Source of the DNA: Ypsolopha sequella
Lineage: Eukaryota > Arthropoda > Insecta > Lepidoptera > Ypsolophidae
Reading direction: 5' to 3'
Assembly: GCA_934047225.1 (NCBI GenBank)
Contig: OW203989.1
Location: forward strand, 8,035,977 to 8,099,976
DNA length: 64,000 bases
Below, one piece after another: positions 1 through 10,459 of the stretch. The position numbers and the translations under genes are program-made. The first letter of the stretch is position 1, and each line of letters starts with the position of its first letter. The notes below the pieces were generated by a model. The model ran no database searches and was not told the origin of the DNA. It saw only the letters and a list, made by a program, of their open reading frames with translations.

Positions 1-38
1 TTTATTTTAATGTCTCTCTTCCAAGTAAGTATGCATAA

Positions 39-133
39 CCCGTCAGAAATAACTAGGCACCCAAAACCCCCCTCCCACAAGGGCTCTACCTACCTTTGCG
101 GGTAAACTGAGGTGCCGAGATATTTCCGACGGG
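39..133. repeat. short foldback (inverted repeat)
   Basis: The arms CCCGTCAGAAATAACTAGGC (39 onward) and the reverse complement of the segment ending at 133 match at about 19 of 23 positions. No coding content is present, and a small non-autonomous DNA element is the likeliest origin. Confidence 0.4.
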
Positions 134-415
134 ATATATATTCGAAATGTCCAAGCGACTGACAGAGACTGATTTAAAAGGCCAGGGTTAAGATGGCGAT
201 CGATACGAGTTTTATAGCTTCGAAATTACTATGGTCTGCGAAGAATAAAACAGAACAAAAAAGTTATTTATATATGTATTCGTGGAGGCTTCAAGGGAAT
301 GAATTGTCTCGACATGTTTTGGATTCTTTTATGGTAATTTATACTTCAGTTTATCAGTTGTGAAAAAGAAGATATTAAACTTGGGTTTAGGAATATTTTT
401 TATCGTCTCGTACGC

Positions 416-527
416 TGGAGATCACATCAAATGCAGCACTGAATTAGTCTATCTATTAGTCTATTCCCTATCTATAGTGAAGGATATAAGTACAAAGACC
501 AATGTGTATAGGTTGATGTGATCTCCA
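416..527. repeat. inverted repeat with 15-bp perfect arms
   Basis: TGGAGATCACATCAA at 416-430 is perfectly complementary to 513-527, about 82 bases downstream. It is a likely remnant of a short terminal-inverted-repeat element. The rest of 134-600 shows nothing recognisable. Confidence 0.4.
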
Positions 528-609
528 CTGTACTACTCATATATATGTCGTCGTAGAATTGGGCTGCTGATCTGCATAGGCATATAATATTTCTGTTAAG
601 AGGCTATGC

Positions 610-905
610 AAATTTTATTTTTGTCAGTGTCACTCCAAGCGAAAAATCGCGCAGTGCGAGAGGGGCGGATTCAGGGCAAAAGGGAAAACAGTTTGTTTTA
701 TATTTTTACTACAAAAACTAAAATAGCTAGCAAATTTTCAAATATAAAATCTGTAGATATTGTTGAAACACACCTAATAAAATATCTTTAAGTTCTGTAT
801 ATGGCTCCTATCCGTCAAACGAGGGAAAAAGTGTGTTTCAAATGTTTGAAGACCTCATTTCAATAATTATTTCTATCGAGGAAAATTATCCAAACATGTT
901 GTCCA
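610..905 (+). repeat. dispersed repeat family F, copy 1
   Basis: This stretch aligns by eye with 47860-48150 in the same orientation. Shared landmarks in order are GTGCGAGAGGG, a stretch reading CACCTAATAAA or CATCTAATAAA, then GACCTCATTTCAAT and ATTTCTATCGAG. The copies are clearly diverged. The short open frame inside is not conserved between them, so it is not called as a gene. Confidence 0.5.
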
Positions 906-966
906 ATTTCAAAACCCTAGATTATATAGTCAAAATGCATATACCAGAAATTTATTAAAATTTTCC

Positions 967-986
967 GTGTATTTCATGAAATACAC
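967..986. repeat. 20-bp perfect palindrome
   Basis: GTGTATTTCATGAAATACAC reads the same on both strands. It lies between family F and a CG-rich repeat, and no function is apparent. Confidence 0.5.
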
Positions 987-1019
987 AGAAAAAAAAACAC
1001 CTGTATTTTTTCGCATATC

Positions 1020-1120
1020 GCCTTGAAATTTGAAGGGTCGCCTCGCTCCGCTCAGCTTCGCTCGGCTCCTCAAATTACCTAATATGCTCCTCCTCGCTCC
1101 ACTCGTGATCGCACTTATTT
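1020..1120 (+). repeat. CG-rich segment shared with 60895-60995
   Basis: The run GGTCGCCTCGCTCCG followed by TTCGCTCGGCTCC recurs in reverse orientation inside the foldback at 60808-61135. The segment has a periodic CTCGCTNCGCTCG texture unlike the AT-rich flanks. Open frames crossing it are by-products of the repeat. Confidence 0.5.
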
Positions 1121-1191
1121 TTGACTTTTGGGGAAAGATTTTCAATTTCATACTTTACGATCTGCTTACGACATGTATATCGGCTGTACAG

Positions 1192-1454
1192 CAGTGGCGT
1201 GCACAGAACTGTTTTCCGAAAAAGCAACCAGAAGGTCAAGTTGACAATAAACAAAATACGAAAACATTTAAATAGCACTTTGAAAAAAGAAAGTTTGTAT
1301 GACGCCAGGGTAGGTACTGCCTACCCTAGAGTAGACATTTTCATACCAACTTTTTTTTTCAAAGTGTTGTTTAAATATTTTTCATGTTTTTTTATTGTCA
1401 AACTTGACCTTCCCGTTGCTTTTCCGGAAAAAATTATATGCACGCACGCAACTG
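1192..1454. mobile_element. family D hAT-type foldback element, copy 1
   Basis: The element starts CAGTGGCGTGCACAGAAC and ends with a degenerate inverted copy (GCACGCACGCAACTG). Its arms are nearly complementary for about 90 bases, both containing the motif for TTTCCGAAAAAGCAAC and a GGTCAAG.TTGACAATAA block. The centre holds a GGTAGGTACTGCCTACC-like palindrome. The flanks do not give a clean 8-bp duplication (CTGTACAG against CTGTTGGT). The 139-codon open frame crossing it is an artefact of the repeat. It belongs with the elements at 18601 and 24435. Confidence 0.65.
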
Positions 1455-1614
1455 CTGTTGGTATCGATAGGTATCTTTTGATTATACGAAGTTCGTATTA
1501 CGAACCAACTATCCCTATAAAACACAAACGATATTTTTAATTTTTTCAGTAAATAGACAGTTATTTTTAATGAAATCTAACTACTGATCATGCTGGACAA
1601 TAATGCCTAAGAAA

Positions 1615-1910
1615 GACACCTGCTGAAATGAAATAGTAATTTTCGTGCCAAGTCGGTACGAACAACACTTTTTCTACTACCTTTCGGGTGCAGACATTAA
1701 TTCATCATCATAATTACTGTTTGAAAAATGCGCCATGTTTTCCCCTAAAATCTGTTTTTCGAGTATGTAATGGAACTTTTTACTAAAGGTAGTAGAAAAT
1801 ATATATAAAAATATTTTGGCATTTCGGCTCACGTCGAAACTAGCTTCATTCCTCGGGTAAGAAAACCGTCTTTTTTACTCGGCACGAAAAATACTATTTC
1901 AGGTTTTCAC
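1615..1910. mobile_element. inverted-repeat element (MITE-like)
   Basis: The left arm CTGAAATGAAATAGTAATTT followed by TCGTGCC is mirrored by the right arm near 1880-1905. An inner pair (TTTCTACTACCTTT against AAAGGTAGTAGAAA) nests inside. No transposase is present. 1455-1614 and 1911-2453 contain nothing I can name. Confidence 0.5.
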
Positions 1911-2453
1911 ACATTTCGAAAACCTACTGTGAATTTTTCATTTGCGCTGTAATGTTAGTTGTTCAGAATTAAAATATTTTATTTGAAGATGTCTATCCAT
2001 TTACGGTAAAGATAGATTGCCATTCGGCAATTTTCCAACCATGTTCAATGTTTACGGAACAAATAGTTGGACACCTAAATATAATAAGTGTCTGAGCTAG
2101 CTTTATCTTGAGATATATCACGATCCTTCTATTGCCGTGTAATTATTGGCCGATAGGATCAACTTCTGCCCTCAAAATACCTTTTAGTGTTGCTATTTTA
2201 TGACGATAATTGATTACAGTAACGACCTCAGTTACTGCGGTGGTTATATCAATTACGGTGTTGCTACCTCTAGATATTATAAAGTTTTCATGGAAGTCTG
2301 ACTTTTACCATACCTACCAGTGGCGAAGGCTCCATAGAAGCCGATTCACACCGGCTTACCTTTTAGAAATATCTCCAACTACAACCAACCAATCCACCAT
2401 TCAAGACTGCTAGTAGATAAATGAATAATGTGAACACAGGACCTCTCCCTGAG

Positions 2454-2950
2454 CGGGCAATAGGGATCCACAGGCAAAGCTAATTACAGATGGCGTTAGC
2501 ATAGGTCCGGCCAATAAATACTACGGTCCGGTTATGTCAAACTTTGTTGTTGGGTGTGTTCAAGTTTTCGGACCGTTTTTCTGCAATATCTCGCATTTTT
2601 TTCTTCCTGTTTTCACCTATATTTCAATTTATTATATATTTGTTATTGTTATTATGTTATTCATTTTGAATATGAGGTTTTTCAGAAATAAATTAACACC
2701 ATTTTATACTTGCAATTGTCGGCACTTGGTGAAACTTTCAAGAAGATTAATTATAATTCAAGAAGATAAATTAACACCATTATTAAAGCAACCTGGTACG
2801 GTACACAAAGGTATAACTCCAAGAAATCAATCGAAAATCACAAAAAACTACGTAAAAACCATAACAATGTACTGAAATGACATATTTTCATGGCCGGATC
2901 GACGATACTCCATCTACCGGGATAATTTGACAGTGTGGATCCCATTGCCA
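2454..2950. mobile_element. ~500-bp terminal-inverted-repeat element with a small open frame
   Basis: The left end (GGCAATAGGGATCCACA...GGTCCGGCCA, 2456-2515) is complementary to the right end (2888-2949), with roughly 60-70 imperfect base pairs including GGATCCACA and the GGCC core. Between the arms an open frame of up to 113 codons occupies 2534-2875. Its product would have a hydrophobic N-terminal third and a Lys/Arg-rich C-terminus. It matches no transposase I know and may be chance. The call is a non-autonomous DNA transposon. Confidence 0.5.
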
Positions 2951-2967
2951 TAACAGCTGAACTATCC

Positions 2968-3118
2968 AGGACTCTTATTTTCTAACTTTAGTATCTATCG
3001 CTATCGCTTTCAAAGGCATCGTGATTGGCTAAAAACGATGTGTGATGTCATTACTAGCCAATTACGATACATTTGAAAGCAATAGTGATAGATGTTGAGC
3101 TAGAGAATAACGGGAACA
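2968..3118. mobile_element. palindromic MITE
   Basis: TATCTATCGCTATCGCTTTC on the left pairs with the right arm near 3075-3100 (the reverse complement reads CATCTATCACTATTGCTTTC). The arms extend over about 60 bases each around a short centre. No open frame is present. Confidence 0.6.
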
Positions 3119-4070
3119 CAAGGAATCAACCCGGATCAGAGCTCATCATGTTCTGATTTGCTTTTCACATGTGTTTAGATGTGTCAATAGATTTCTATCA
3201 TAGTTTCATAATTTATACGATTTAAACGAACGCGTCGCCTATGGCATTTATGCGTCCAGACTTTTAACGTGAGAAAACGCCGTACGCCGCCGCGCCATAG
3301 CAAAAAGGAACGCGAACCTGTAAATAACAGATTTTAACTATAGACTTTAGATTTTTTTCATCACCATATATGGCAACACAGCTCAATCAAATTATTCCGT
3401 GTGTTGTTATTAAACAAAAAGGTAGCAATTAAAAGGCTCCGAGGGACAATTACGTTGAGTACTGGCGGTTATACCGGCGCCGGCGCATTCGGAGCGCATA
3501 TCGACAGTGATGATTGATGTGGCGACGTGTAGACCCCGGTGCAAGGATTAAGATTGTGGCGTCGGGGTAAAGGAATATTAAAGGCTAGGGAAAAATGATT
3601 TACGTGCGCGTTGATGTCTTTTGTATGGAAAAATGACGTGTGCCATTATAGGCTAAATCTAGTTTTATTATAAGTGGCTAAGACATTACAGATATATCAC
3701 ACATTTTTGAGAGATAATAGTGATTTTCTAAAGTTTTTGATAAGAAATAATTAAAGCTATGTTTTTAGATAATTAAAAACTAAAGAAAGTACATCAATGT
3801 ATAATGCAAAAAAAAAACGCTCAATCATTCAAACTAATCAAATTATATTTTTGTCGTAACACTCTTTCCAAGGGATGGTAATATTGATGGTAGTTTATCA
3901 CGCGAAACATAGGTAATATAATGAGCAATACGCTTGGTTAGTCCAAGAATTCTAATTCTAAATTCTAAATTTTTTTTAAATAATAAAGTACATACAATAG
4001 CATGGACTCAGCTTAGTTCAAGTTATGTCTAAATTAACAATACCCGAAAACTGACTGTATTGAAAAGCTA
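3119..4070. other. unannotated stretch with a local GC-rich patch
   Basis: No gene or repeat was recognised. A GC-rich patch at about 3440-3560 (containing the self-complementary GGCGCCGGCGC) stands out from the AT-rich surroundings and could be regulatory or unique sequence. Nothing supports a gene call. Confidence 0.3.
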
Positions 4071-4215
4071 CGACAGTGTTTAAAGTGTAACAGTGTTTAA
4101 AGTTGAATCACAAATGTGAGGAGCGTGACACGATGTTTTTGTTATTAAACAGTATGTCCTCCTCGCACTTGTGATTGAAAAAAGTCGCGTCGCGCGCGAT
4201 TAAACACTGTGCTAC
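4071..4215. repeat. hairpin-forming foldback
   Basis: AATCACAAATGTGAGGAG (about 4106) pairs with CTCCTCGCACTTGTGATT (about 4157-4174). Outer bases CAGTGTTTAA and TTAAACACTG extend the pairing. This is a typical small foldback DNA element. Confidence 0.5.
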
Positions 4216-4297
4216 GGCTGCTGGTCAATATAAAACGTTTATAACTTAACCCACACCCTTACAATGTTGTCTATGGCGACTGTCAGTTGTCGCGTCT

Positions 4298-4839
4298 CCC
4301 TAGTAAGTCTCAAGACTATCTAGACACCTAGGCCATTCCAAAACAAACCTTGTGATAAGAGAATAGAGCTCACACAGGTGTTCTGGATGTTTTCGAAATC
4401 ATAATCGATTAGCTTTGTTGTTAGACCTAATTGCCTTTGTGAAAGGTGCCTAATAAGATTAAGTCGCCGGAGGAGCAAAATGAAATGGTATTATCGTTGC
4501 AAGTCTAGGAAGAAAAATTATATTTTGTGAAATTGTGAATCTTACATAGATAAAGTATTGTGTGCAACTGGACATAAAGAGACTTTGGGACACTCGTGCA
4601 AATCTATTACGGAAGTCACTTCGTTCGCTTCATAAACAAGCACCAGTGTCACAATATCTCACATTATGTCACGGTTTCACAATATATTATTTTTCTTTAC
4701 ACAAAAGGCAAGTAGGTCTCACAACAAAGCTAGTTGATAATCATTTCAAAAACATCCAGAACACCTGTGTGTTCTCTTTTATCAGAAGGTTGGTTTTGGC
4801 CTGGCCTAGGTGTCCAGATAGTCTTGAGACTTACTAGGG
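4298..4839. mobile_element. foldback element with ~150-bp terminal inverted repeats
   Basis: The outermost bases CCCTAGTAAGTCTCAAGACT (4298 onward) are perfectly mirrored at 4820-4839. The arms continue, imperfectly paired, through CAGGTGTTCTGGATGTTT and CTAGCTTTGTTGT to about 4460 and 4695. The central ~230 bases carry no recognisable protein. The open frames over the right arm are by-products of the repeat. Confidence 0.7.
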
Positions 4840-5642
4840 GTCGTCCAACAAAAACAGTTTCACGAAATGTGAGAAAAAGATCACGCGTCATGATACTCGT
4901 CATGATGGAATTAGTATCCACCAGAAGCGAAAAGAGTAACCGTTATTGCTTGCGATTGGTTCTCTAGCAGTGTTATAATAAATTTGTCAAACCACAGCGC
5001 AGAATTGCGGTGTTATAATGTAATATTTTAACATCGGTTAACAATGTACGCACTTATAAAACCGCTTTTGATGTTGTAATTAGCTTATTGCAGTATCGGA
5101 GTAGATGAAGAAAATTGGGCGATACAAAATACGAAATAATGTACCAATAGATATTTGATTGCGTACAAAAACCGAGGGTATAATTTTATTATTGGTTTAC
5201 CGAAAAAGTTTCAAAGAAAATGTTAGAGATATAAAACTGTAATTATTCCTGATTAAGCGACTATGCAGGTGTTATTCAAAGATGTATTTGTAGAAACAAG
5301 CAGACGTCAGTCAATATTTTAAGTCATAGCAAATGAGTCTCGACACTCAAGGTGTAAAGTTAAATTTTCCCAGCCCAGATACATTAAGCAACATAATACG
5401 TAATAAACTCTTAAATCTTGGAACGAAGACAAGTGATTGGTCGACTGTACATTTTATGCAATATACTAGGTTCTGGCGCCGGCGCGTCGAGCCGTGTGGG
5501 AAGGACTACCTGTTACCTGGTTCTGAATTCTATCTGTGTCCTTAATAAATCTAGCCTCTCGATTGGTCAATAGTAGAAACAAATAAAATGTAGTACCCCA
5601 GTGTCAAAAGGGAATGGAAATATTCCTTATCGGATTCTTGTA
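4840..5642. other. unannotated stretch
   Basis: No repeat partner was found here. A 70-codon ATG frame at 5333-5545 has no recognisable domain or splice context and is not called as a gene. Confidence 0.3.
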
Positions 5643-6006
5643 TAGAGCCACTGAGTGATGGCGCCTATGACGTTTAAATGCCTACAAAGTATCTTAATTA
5701 TTTATAAGCAAGTGTGAATTAAAAAATGTAATACTTCATTGTTGATAGTGATGTTCTACTTGTTTCGGTTATTATTTTTCGATTTGAATGTTGCTTTATT
5801 GTGTAATAGAATTCGTATAGAAAAAAAGTTTTTTTTTTAAGTTTCTCTTTTTTATATGTCGTGTTTGAGGTCACCAAGTTACGCAATAATATTTAATTAA
5901 AAACAACTTGAGTAAACTCATACTTGATTTTTCTTTTTAACCGAAATTTTAAATGTACCTCATCACTAAATGCAGCTGTCATAAGTGCCATCACTCAGTG
6001 GCCCTA
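5643..6006. mobile_element. 364-bp MITE with ~27-bp terminal inverted repeats
   Basis: The left end TAGAGCCACTGAGTGATGGC and the right end (reverse complement TAGGGCCACTGAGTGATGGC) differ at one base over 20, and pairing continues through CTATGAC/GTCATAAG. The interior is AT-rich and non-coding. The target-site duplication is not clear. Confidence 0.7.
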
Positions 6007-6588
6007 CTTTAGTTTCACCTATCTGGCTATAAAAATTTGTTAATGTGTTTTTGACATAGAACGTGTACGTACACTGAGGTACTAAAATCCCCGAATAAAG
6101 TCAACAATTGAATGAAGACGCACGACATTTGGCGAATCGATAAAAATCGAATAAAAACGCAGAAAAATGGCTTTATCGAGAAATGCGTGCCCATAAATTG
6201 TCAGTATTATCGTAAAAGAGTCGTAAAATTAAGATTTCTGCTGAAAAATCAATAAAAGATTTTAAACTTGAGTTTTGGGTGGCACACGGCTGTGTAGGCG
6301 GGGGAATGAATGGCCCTCATTTCTTGTTCACACTTTGCTGGTACAAACTTACTAACTTGCAGACCTCATCGAATATTGAATAAAATATATCAAAACCACT
6401 AACATTAAAAAATACCTTTAGAGAAGATATGTACGGAGACGGCCAGTAAATAATTATTTTCCAGTCACTAGATCCAGCCAATGTCAAAAAACATCGAGTC
6501 GACCTGTGTACAAATATCGACCAAAACTATATTTAAATAACGTTCATATCAGCGCGCACTGCATTATAACGTTGCTGGGTCCCGGATA
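6007..6588. other. unannotated AT-rich stretch
   Basis: I see no gene, repeat partner or inverted repeat here. Confidence 0.3.
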
Positions 6589-6985
6589 GGGTTGCCAACT
6601 TTTTTTAGAAGAAATAAGGTAAATCTGATTTCAGGGTACGGTCCTTTAAAAAAAGTATCCTTTATTCAAGGTTGACCAAATTGTTTTTGAAAAAAATATC
6701 AATGCAGCGAACGGTAGGAATGGAAGCCCAGGCTTGAAATCCTATTGTGAAACTAAATTTTTTGTGCTCTTTACACAAACACAAACGCACAAATACGCAC
6801 AAGTCATACATTTTCCCTCGGATTTTTTTACAGCTGTGTTTCGCTGGCTGGTATTTTCAGTCTACGTCTAATTTTACGTAAAGATTGAAATAAAGTATGT
6901 TCACGTACTTTATTGGTATTCAAAAGTATAAAGTACAGAGACCCAAAATAACGTAACATACTTTATTTTAAAGTACGGTTACCAA
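6589..6985. mobile_element. probable MITE flanked by 8-bp duplication
   Basis: The two ends are marked by GGGTTGCCAAC and an approximate inverse near GGTTACCAA. They are flanked by CCCGGATA (6581-6588) and CCCGGATG (6986-6993), an 8-bp direct repeat with one mismatch. An 8-bp duplication fits the hAT superfamily, but the terminal repeats are weak. The interior is AT-rich and non-coding. Confidence 0.45.
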
Positions 6986-7309
6986 CCCGGATGGCGCAAA
7001 ATACTTTTCACATGGACGCGATGGACAGAAAAAGAATTCCATAAATAATTTTATAATAATTTGTCTTATGTCTTATAACATGTTGACCTAATAGTAATTC
7101 ACAGGGGACTTGCGTTTGTGGAGAACACGAAAAATATAATTCAGTAATTTACAAAAAGGGCCATCGAACACTTGCTAAGTCTTCAGTATAAATTTGGCTA
7201 TATAATGAAATGTCACCTTGTATATTAATAACGATAAGGATCTCAAGATAATACAACTTTCAAAAACATAACTAACTTTTTAACTAACTTATCTATCTAT
7301 ATTAAACAG

Positions 7310-7690
7310 TTTTTCAATGCATGTGCTCGTAAAGGTCCACTTTTTATGCATCAAAACCGAACAGAAAGTCGATTATTTTGCCCTAGGGCTTTATTATTAT
7401 TTTTTTTTTTAATTTATTTACAATGGTTGGCTAACCTGCAGCCTTTCCTGTGTACCATAAATGTCATACTTTTTTTCCACTGTTTAACGGCTCTGGATAC
7501 CTAGTCCTTTTGAGCCAATTACAATTTAAAGTTCACAAAATTATATTTGTTTTATTTCCTCACACTATGCATTGAAAAACGTACGTAAGAGCAATAAATT
7601 ACTCGGTTACGTTTAAAACACTCGCTACGCTCGTGTTTTAAATAGTCCTCGTAATTTATTCCTTTGCGCCCTTGTAGCATAAACTACTAT
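7310..7690 (+). repeat. family B repeat, copy 1
   Basis: The copy runs from TTTTCAATGCATGTGCTCG to GCATAAACTACTAT. Five full-length copies occur in the window (also 9837, 16549, 40243 and 54055). Part 1 (about 260 bases) is bounded by TTTTTCAATGCA and its inverse TGCATTGAAAAA. Part 2 (about 120 bases) is a near-palindrome around CACTCGCTACGCTCGTG. There is no coding potential. Confidence 0.75.
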
Positions 7691-7919
7691 TATATAATAC
7701 CTATACTTATGCTAACTTTTTAATTTATGAAGCGTTTATGAATTCGAAAGTCTCGCAAAAACTGTACGTGCAGAAAATGAGTATCTATAAACATTCAAAT
7801 TATATCATCGTCTATGGCATAGACATATATGACTCTAATATAGTCACTTTATGCAATGAATGACACAGAAAATAAATAAATGAGTATCTATAAACCTTTA
7901 AATATATCATCGTCTATGG

Positions 7920-8382
7920 CAGCGTTTCTTAACCTTTTTTGTCCACGAAACCCTTAGGAAATCAAGCACAATTTTAAGGACGCCCTGAGTAAAAAAGCAG
8001 CAATAAATTTCGTACTATTTATTTTAGTTTTACAAATTACAAAAAATATATACTTTTTCATATAATATACGTTAATGAGAAGGTTGGTGCTGCTTTTTTG
8101 CAACTAAATTAGTGATATTTGTGTTTATATTACTACTGAGTTGTAGTCTCAAATCGGATTCCACTTTTAATCTATTTCTGTATTTGTTTTTAATATACAC
8201 AAGAGCAGAGAATGCCTTTTCACAGAGGTATGTCGTTGAGAAAAGCAGTAAGCAGTAGTATTTACGATACTTTTGGTGGCATTTATTTATGATTGTTAAA
8301 TGGTCCATAGATTAGGCTGCGGACCCCATACATATGCTCGGGGACACCTAGGGGTCCGCGGAGCATAGGTTAAGAAACGCTG
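7920..8382 (-). mobile_element. hAT-superfamily deletion derivative
   Basis: The 15-bp terminal inverted repeats CAGCGTTTCTTAACC (7920-7934) and GGTTAAGAAACGCTG (8368-8382) are perfect. They are flanked by 8-bp direct repeats GTCTATGG and CTCTATGG with one mismatch, as expected of hAT elements. The interior keeps only the 3' end of a transposase on the minus strand. At 463 bp it is far below the multi-kilobase length of autonomous hAT elements, so it is non-autonomous. Confidence 0.85.
8072..8308 (-). pseudogene. hAT transposase C-terminal (hATC dimerisation) fragment
   Basis: This 78-codon open frame carries a C-terminal stretch typical of hAT/ZBED-like proteins. A FSTTYLCEKAFSAL core is followed by KNKYRNRLKVESDLRLQLS and ends in VAKKQHQPSH before the stop. 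In complete transposases this region contributes to dimerisation and to the folded catalytic core. The zinc-finger BED domain, the N-terminal catalytic residues and the insertion domain are all missing. The frame is open from about the hATC start to the natural stop, so decay is limited, but it cannot be functional alone. The family is confident from the motif; the exact subfamily is not. Confidence 0.8.
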
Positions 8383-8455
8383 CTCTATGGCATAGACATA
8401 TATGACTCTAATATAATCACTTTATGCAATGAATGACACAGAAAATAAATAAATC

Positions 8456-9836
8456 AAATAGTCGCATAAGATCAAAGGAGTCATTTTATTTTCGAGACGA
8501 CTAAATAAGGAAGGTGGATCCTTCTTATACCAGGCAATCATTAGAAGCACAATCATATAATTGTCATATAAGGATACATCGTGATGTCTCTACTTTACCC
8601 GTATAATCACATAATTTATTATATTCTCGATTAAACCAACAAGGAATAAACTCAAGGTTAAGACTTGTCATATAAAAGTCAGATAATAAAGTGCGCTTTA
8701 TGAAGCTGCTATGCTACCTTCTGCTATGCATATCTGTCAAAATATCGTCTTTTTGTTCAATTTAAAGGTCAGGGCAAGTTTGTTGTAGTAACCATTTTAT
8801 GCCTTTTATTATTTTGTACCTCGTTAAATGATAAGTGATGATCATTTGTACACCAAGATTCACATACTGCGATGGATTAAATTTATGAAATCTAGAGCTT
8901 TTTTTATTGTTGTTTTACATGAAATTCACCTAAACATTTTCAGGTTTGTATGTGCACATTAGTGCACTAACCAAAAATACTTCACCTGAAGATGATCTCG
9001 GACTAAGAGGAAAATGTCGCACTACGTGACAATAATTTATATTTCATATTTGTGTAATTTGTCGCTTCACTTAAGTTGTAATATGGTTCTTACTATAAGA
9101 AGGTTAAGGTTCTGCTGTTAAAAAAATAAATATTCCAAAAAAAAAAAGTTAAACACAACTATTCGAAACTATCTCGAAATAAATGGACCATAAATACCTG
9201 TATATTTTTATAATCAGCTTTTAAAGGCCCAGTATCAAGCTAAACTTTCGTCTTGCACCAACGCTTTTGTTTGTTATGTGTCTATCCTGCTCTAATAAAC
9301 TGCTGCGCCGCAAAACTACAGTTATTTTGAATTTGCGGCCATTATTAGGACTTGTAATTAAAAAAATATTTCTTGTCACAAAATTAAAGGTTTGCAAAAC
9401 AAATATTTATGTCAAATTTCGTGACGCTATTCTCAAAAAACAGACAAAGAAATTTGTTTTTCCTTAGTTTCGAGACCCATTTTTGTGATTTTTTTCTAGC
9501 AAGGAAAGTTATCGTAATTGCATTTTTGACCCATCCGAACACTAGAACATATCCTCGAAAATGACATTTATTTTTTTTGAAATTTTTAGGGACTACATTA
9601 ATACCATGTCTGCGAAAACTGCATTTTGCTTTCTATTGCGCCTTAAGTATCTACAATTCGGCTAATCTCCGGAATTACGAAAAAAGTCGCGAAAACAAAA
9701 GTACTATCGGTGAATGTCCCGCTAACCAACGTTACATTCTTATTATTGATGTTCCGATCCCTGACAGTTAGACTAGCTTGTTTTGTTTTGTATTGATTAA
9801 TGTATTTATGATATTATGGACCTAGGGCCTGGAATA
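8456..9836. other. unannotated AT-rich stretch
   Basis: No gene or recognised repeat was found. Open frames of about 65 codons at 9267 and 9577 have no domain and no splice-site support. Confidence 0.3.
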
Positions 9837-10235
9837 ATAGTAGTTTATGCTACAAGGGCGAAAAGGAATAAATTACGAGGACGACTTAAAACACGAGCGT
9901 AGCGAGTGTTTTAAACGTATCCGAGTAATTTATTGCTCTTACGCCCGTGTATCATACTACTTTTTTCAATGCATAGTGTGAGGAAATAAAACAAATATAA
10001 TCTTGTGAACTTTAAATTATGATTGGCTCAAAAGGACTGTATCCAGAGCCGTCAAACAGTGGAAAAAAAAGTATTTTACATTTATGGTACACAGGAAAGG
10101 CTGCAGGTAAGCCAACCATTTTAAATAAATTAAAAATAATAATAATAATAATAAAGCCCTAGGGCAAAATAATCGACTTTCTGTTCAGTTTTGATGCATA
10201 AAAAGTGGGCATTTACGAGCACTTGCATTGAAAAA
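9837..10235 (-). repeat. family B repeat, copy 2
   Basis: This is a reverse-orientation copy of family B. It runs from ATAGTAGTTTATGC through the palindromic half and an (AAT)n expansion near 10136-10155. It ends at the tip GAGCACTTGCATTGAAAAA, which continues directly into a tandem array of that tip. Confidence 0.75.
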
Positions 10236-10459
10236 TAAATATTAATATTTGACTATTTTAGATTTTCATTTAATTTTATACTCATAGAGCACTTGCATTG
10301 AAAATAAATACGATACTTGCATCAAACGAGCACTTGCATTGAAAAATAAATATTAATATTTGACTATTTTAGATTTTCATTTAATTTTATACTCATAGAG
10401 CACTTGCATTGAAAATAAATACGATACTTGCATCATACGAGCACTTGCATTGAAAATAA
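10217..10459 (-). repeat. tandem array of the family B tip (111-bp period)
   Basis: The tip sequence GAGCACTTGCATTGAAAA starts at 10217, 10287, 10328, 10398 and 10439, giving spacings of 70, 41, 70 and 41. Two 111-bp higher-order units are therefore followed by a terminal partial unit. The 70-bp spacer carries ATATTTGACTATTTTAGATT and the 41-bp spacer carries AATACGATACTTGCATCA. Confidence 0.85.

Larger units (their letters stand above)
7779..8455. repeat. ~103-bp tandem duplication, second unit split by a hAT insertion
   Basis: Unit 1 starts GAGTATCTATAAAC at 7779 and unit 2 starts with the same bases at 7882. Unit 2 is interrupted after CGTCTATGG by the 463-bp hAT derivative and resumes at about 8383. 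It then runs through ATGACTCTAATAT and GAATGACACAGAAAATAAAT, as in unit 1. The duplication therefore predates the insertion. Confidence 0.75.

Noticed and set aside
1121..1540. 139-codon open frame
   Set aside because: It crosses the CG-rich block and the family D foldback and is not conserved in the other family D copies. It is an accident of the repeat.
10217..10459. CRISPR-like array
   Set aside because: The spacers are themselves repeated (70, 41, 70, 41) and the repeat is a transposon tip. This is a tandem repeat.
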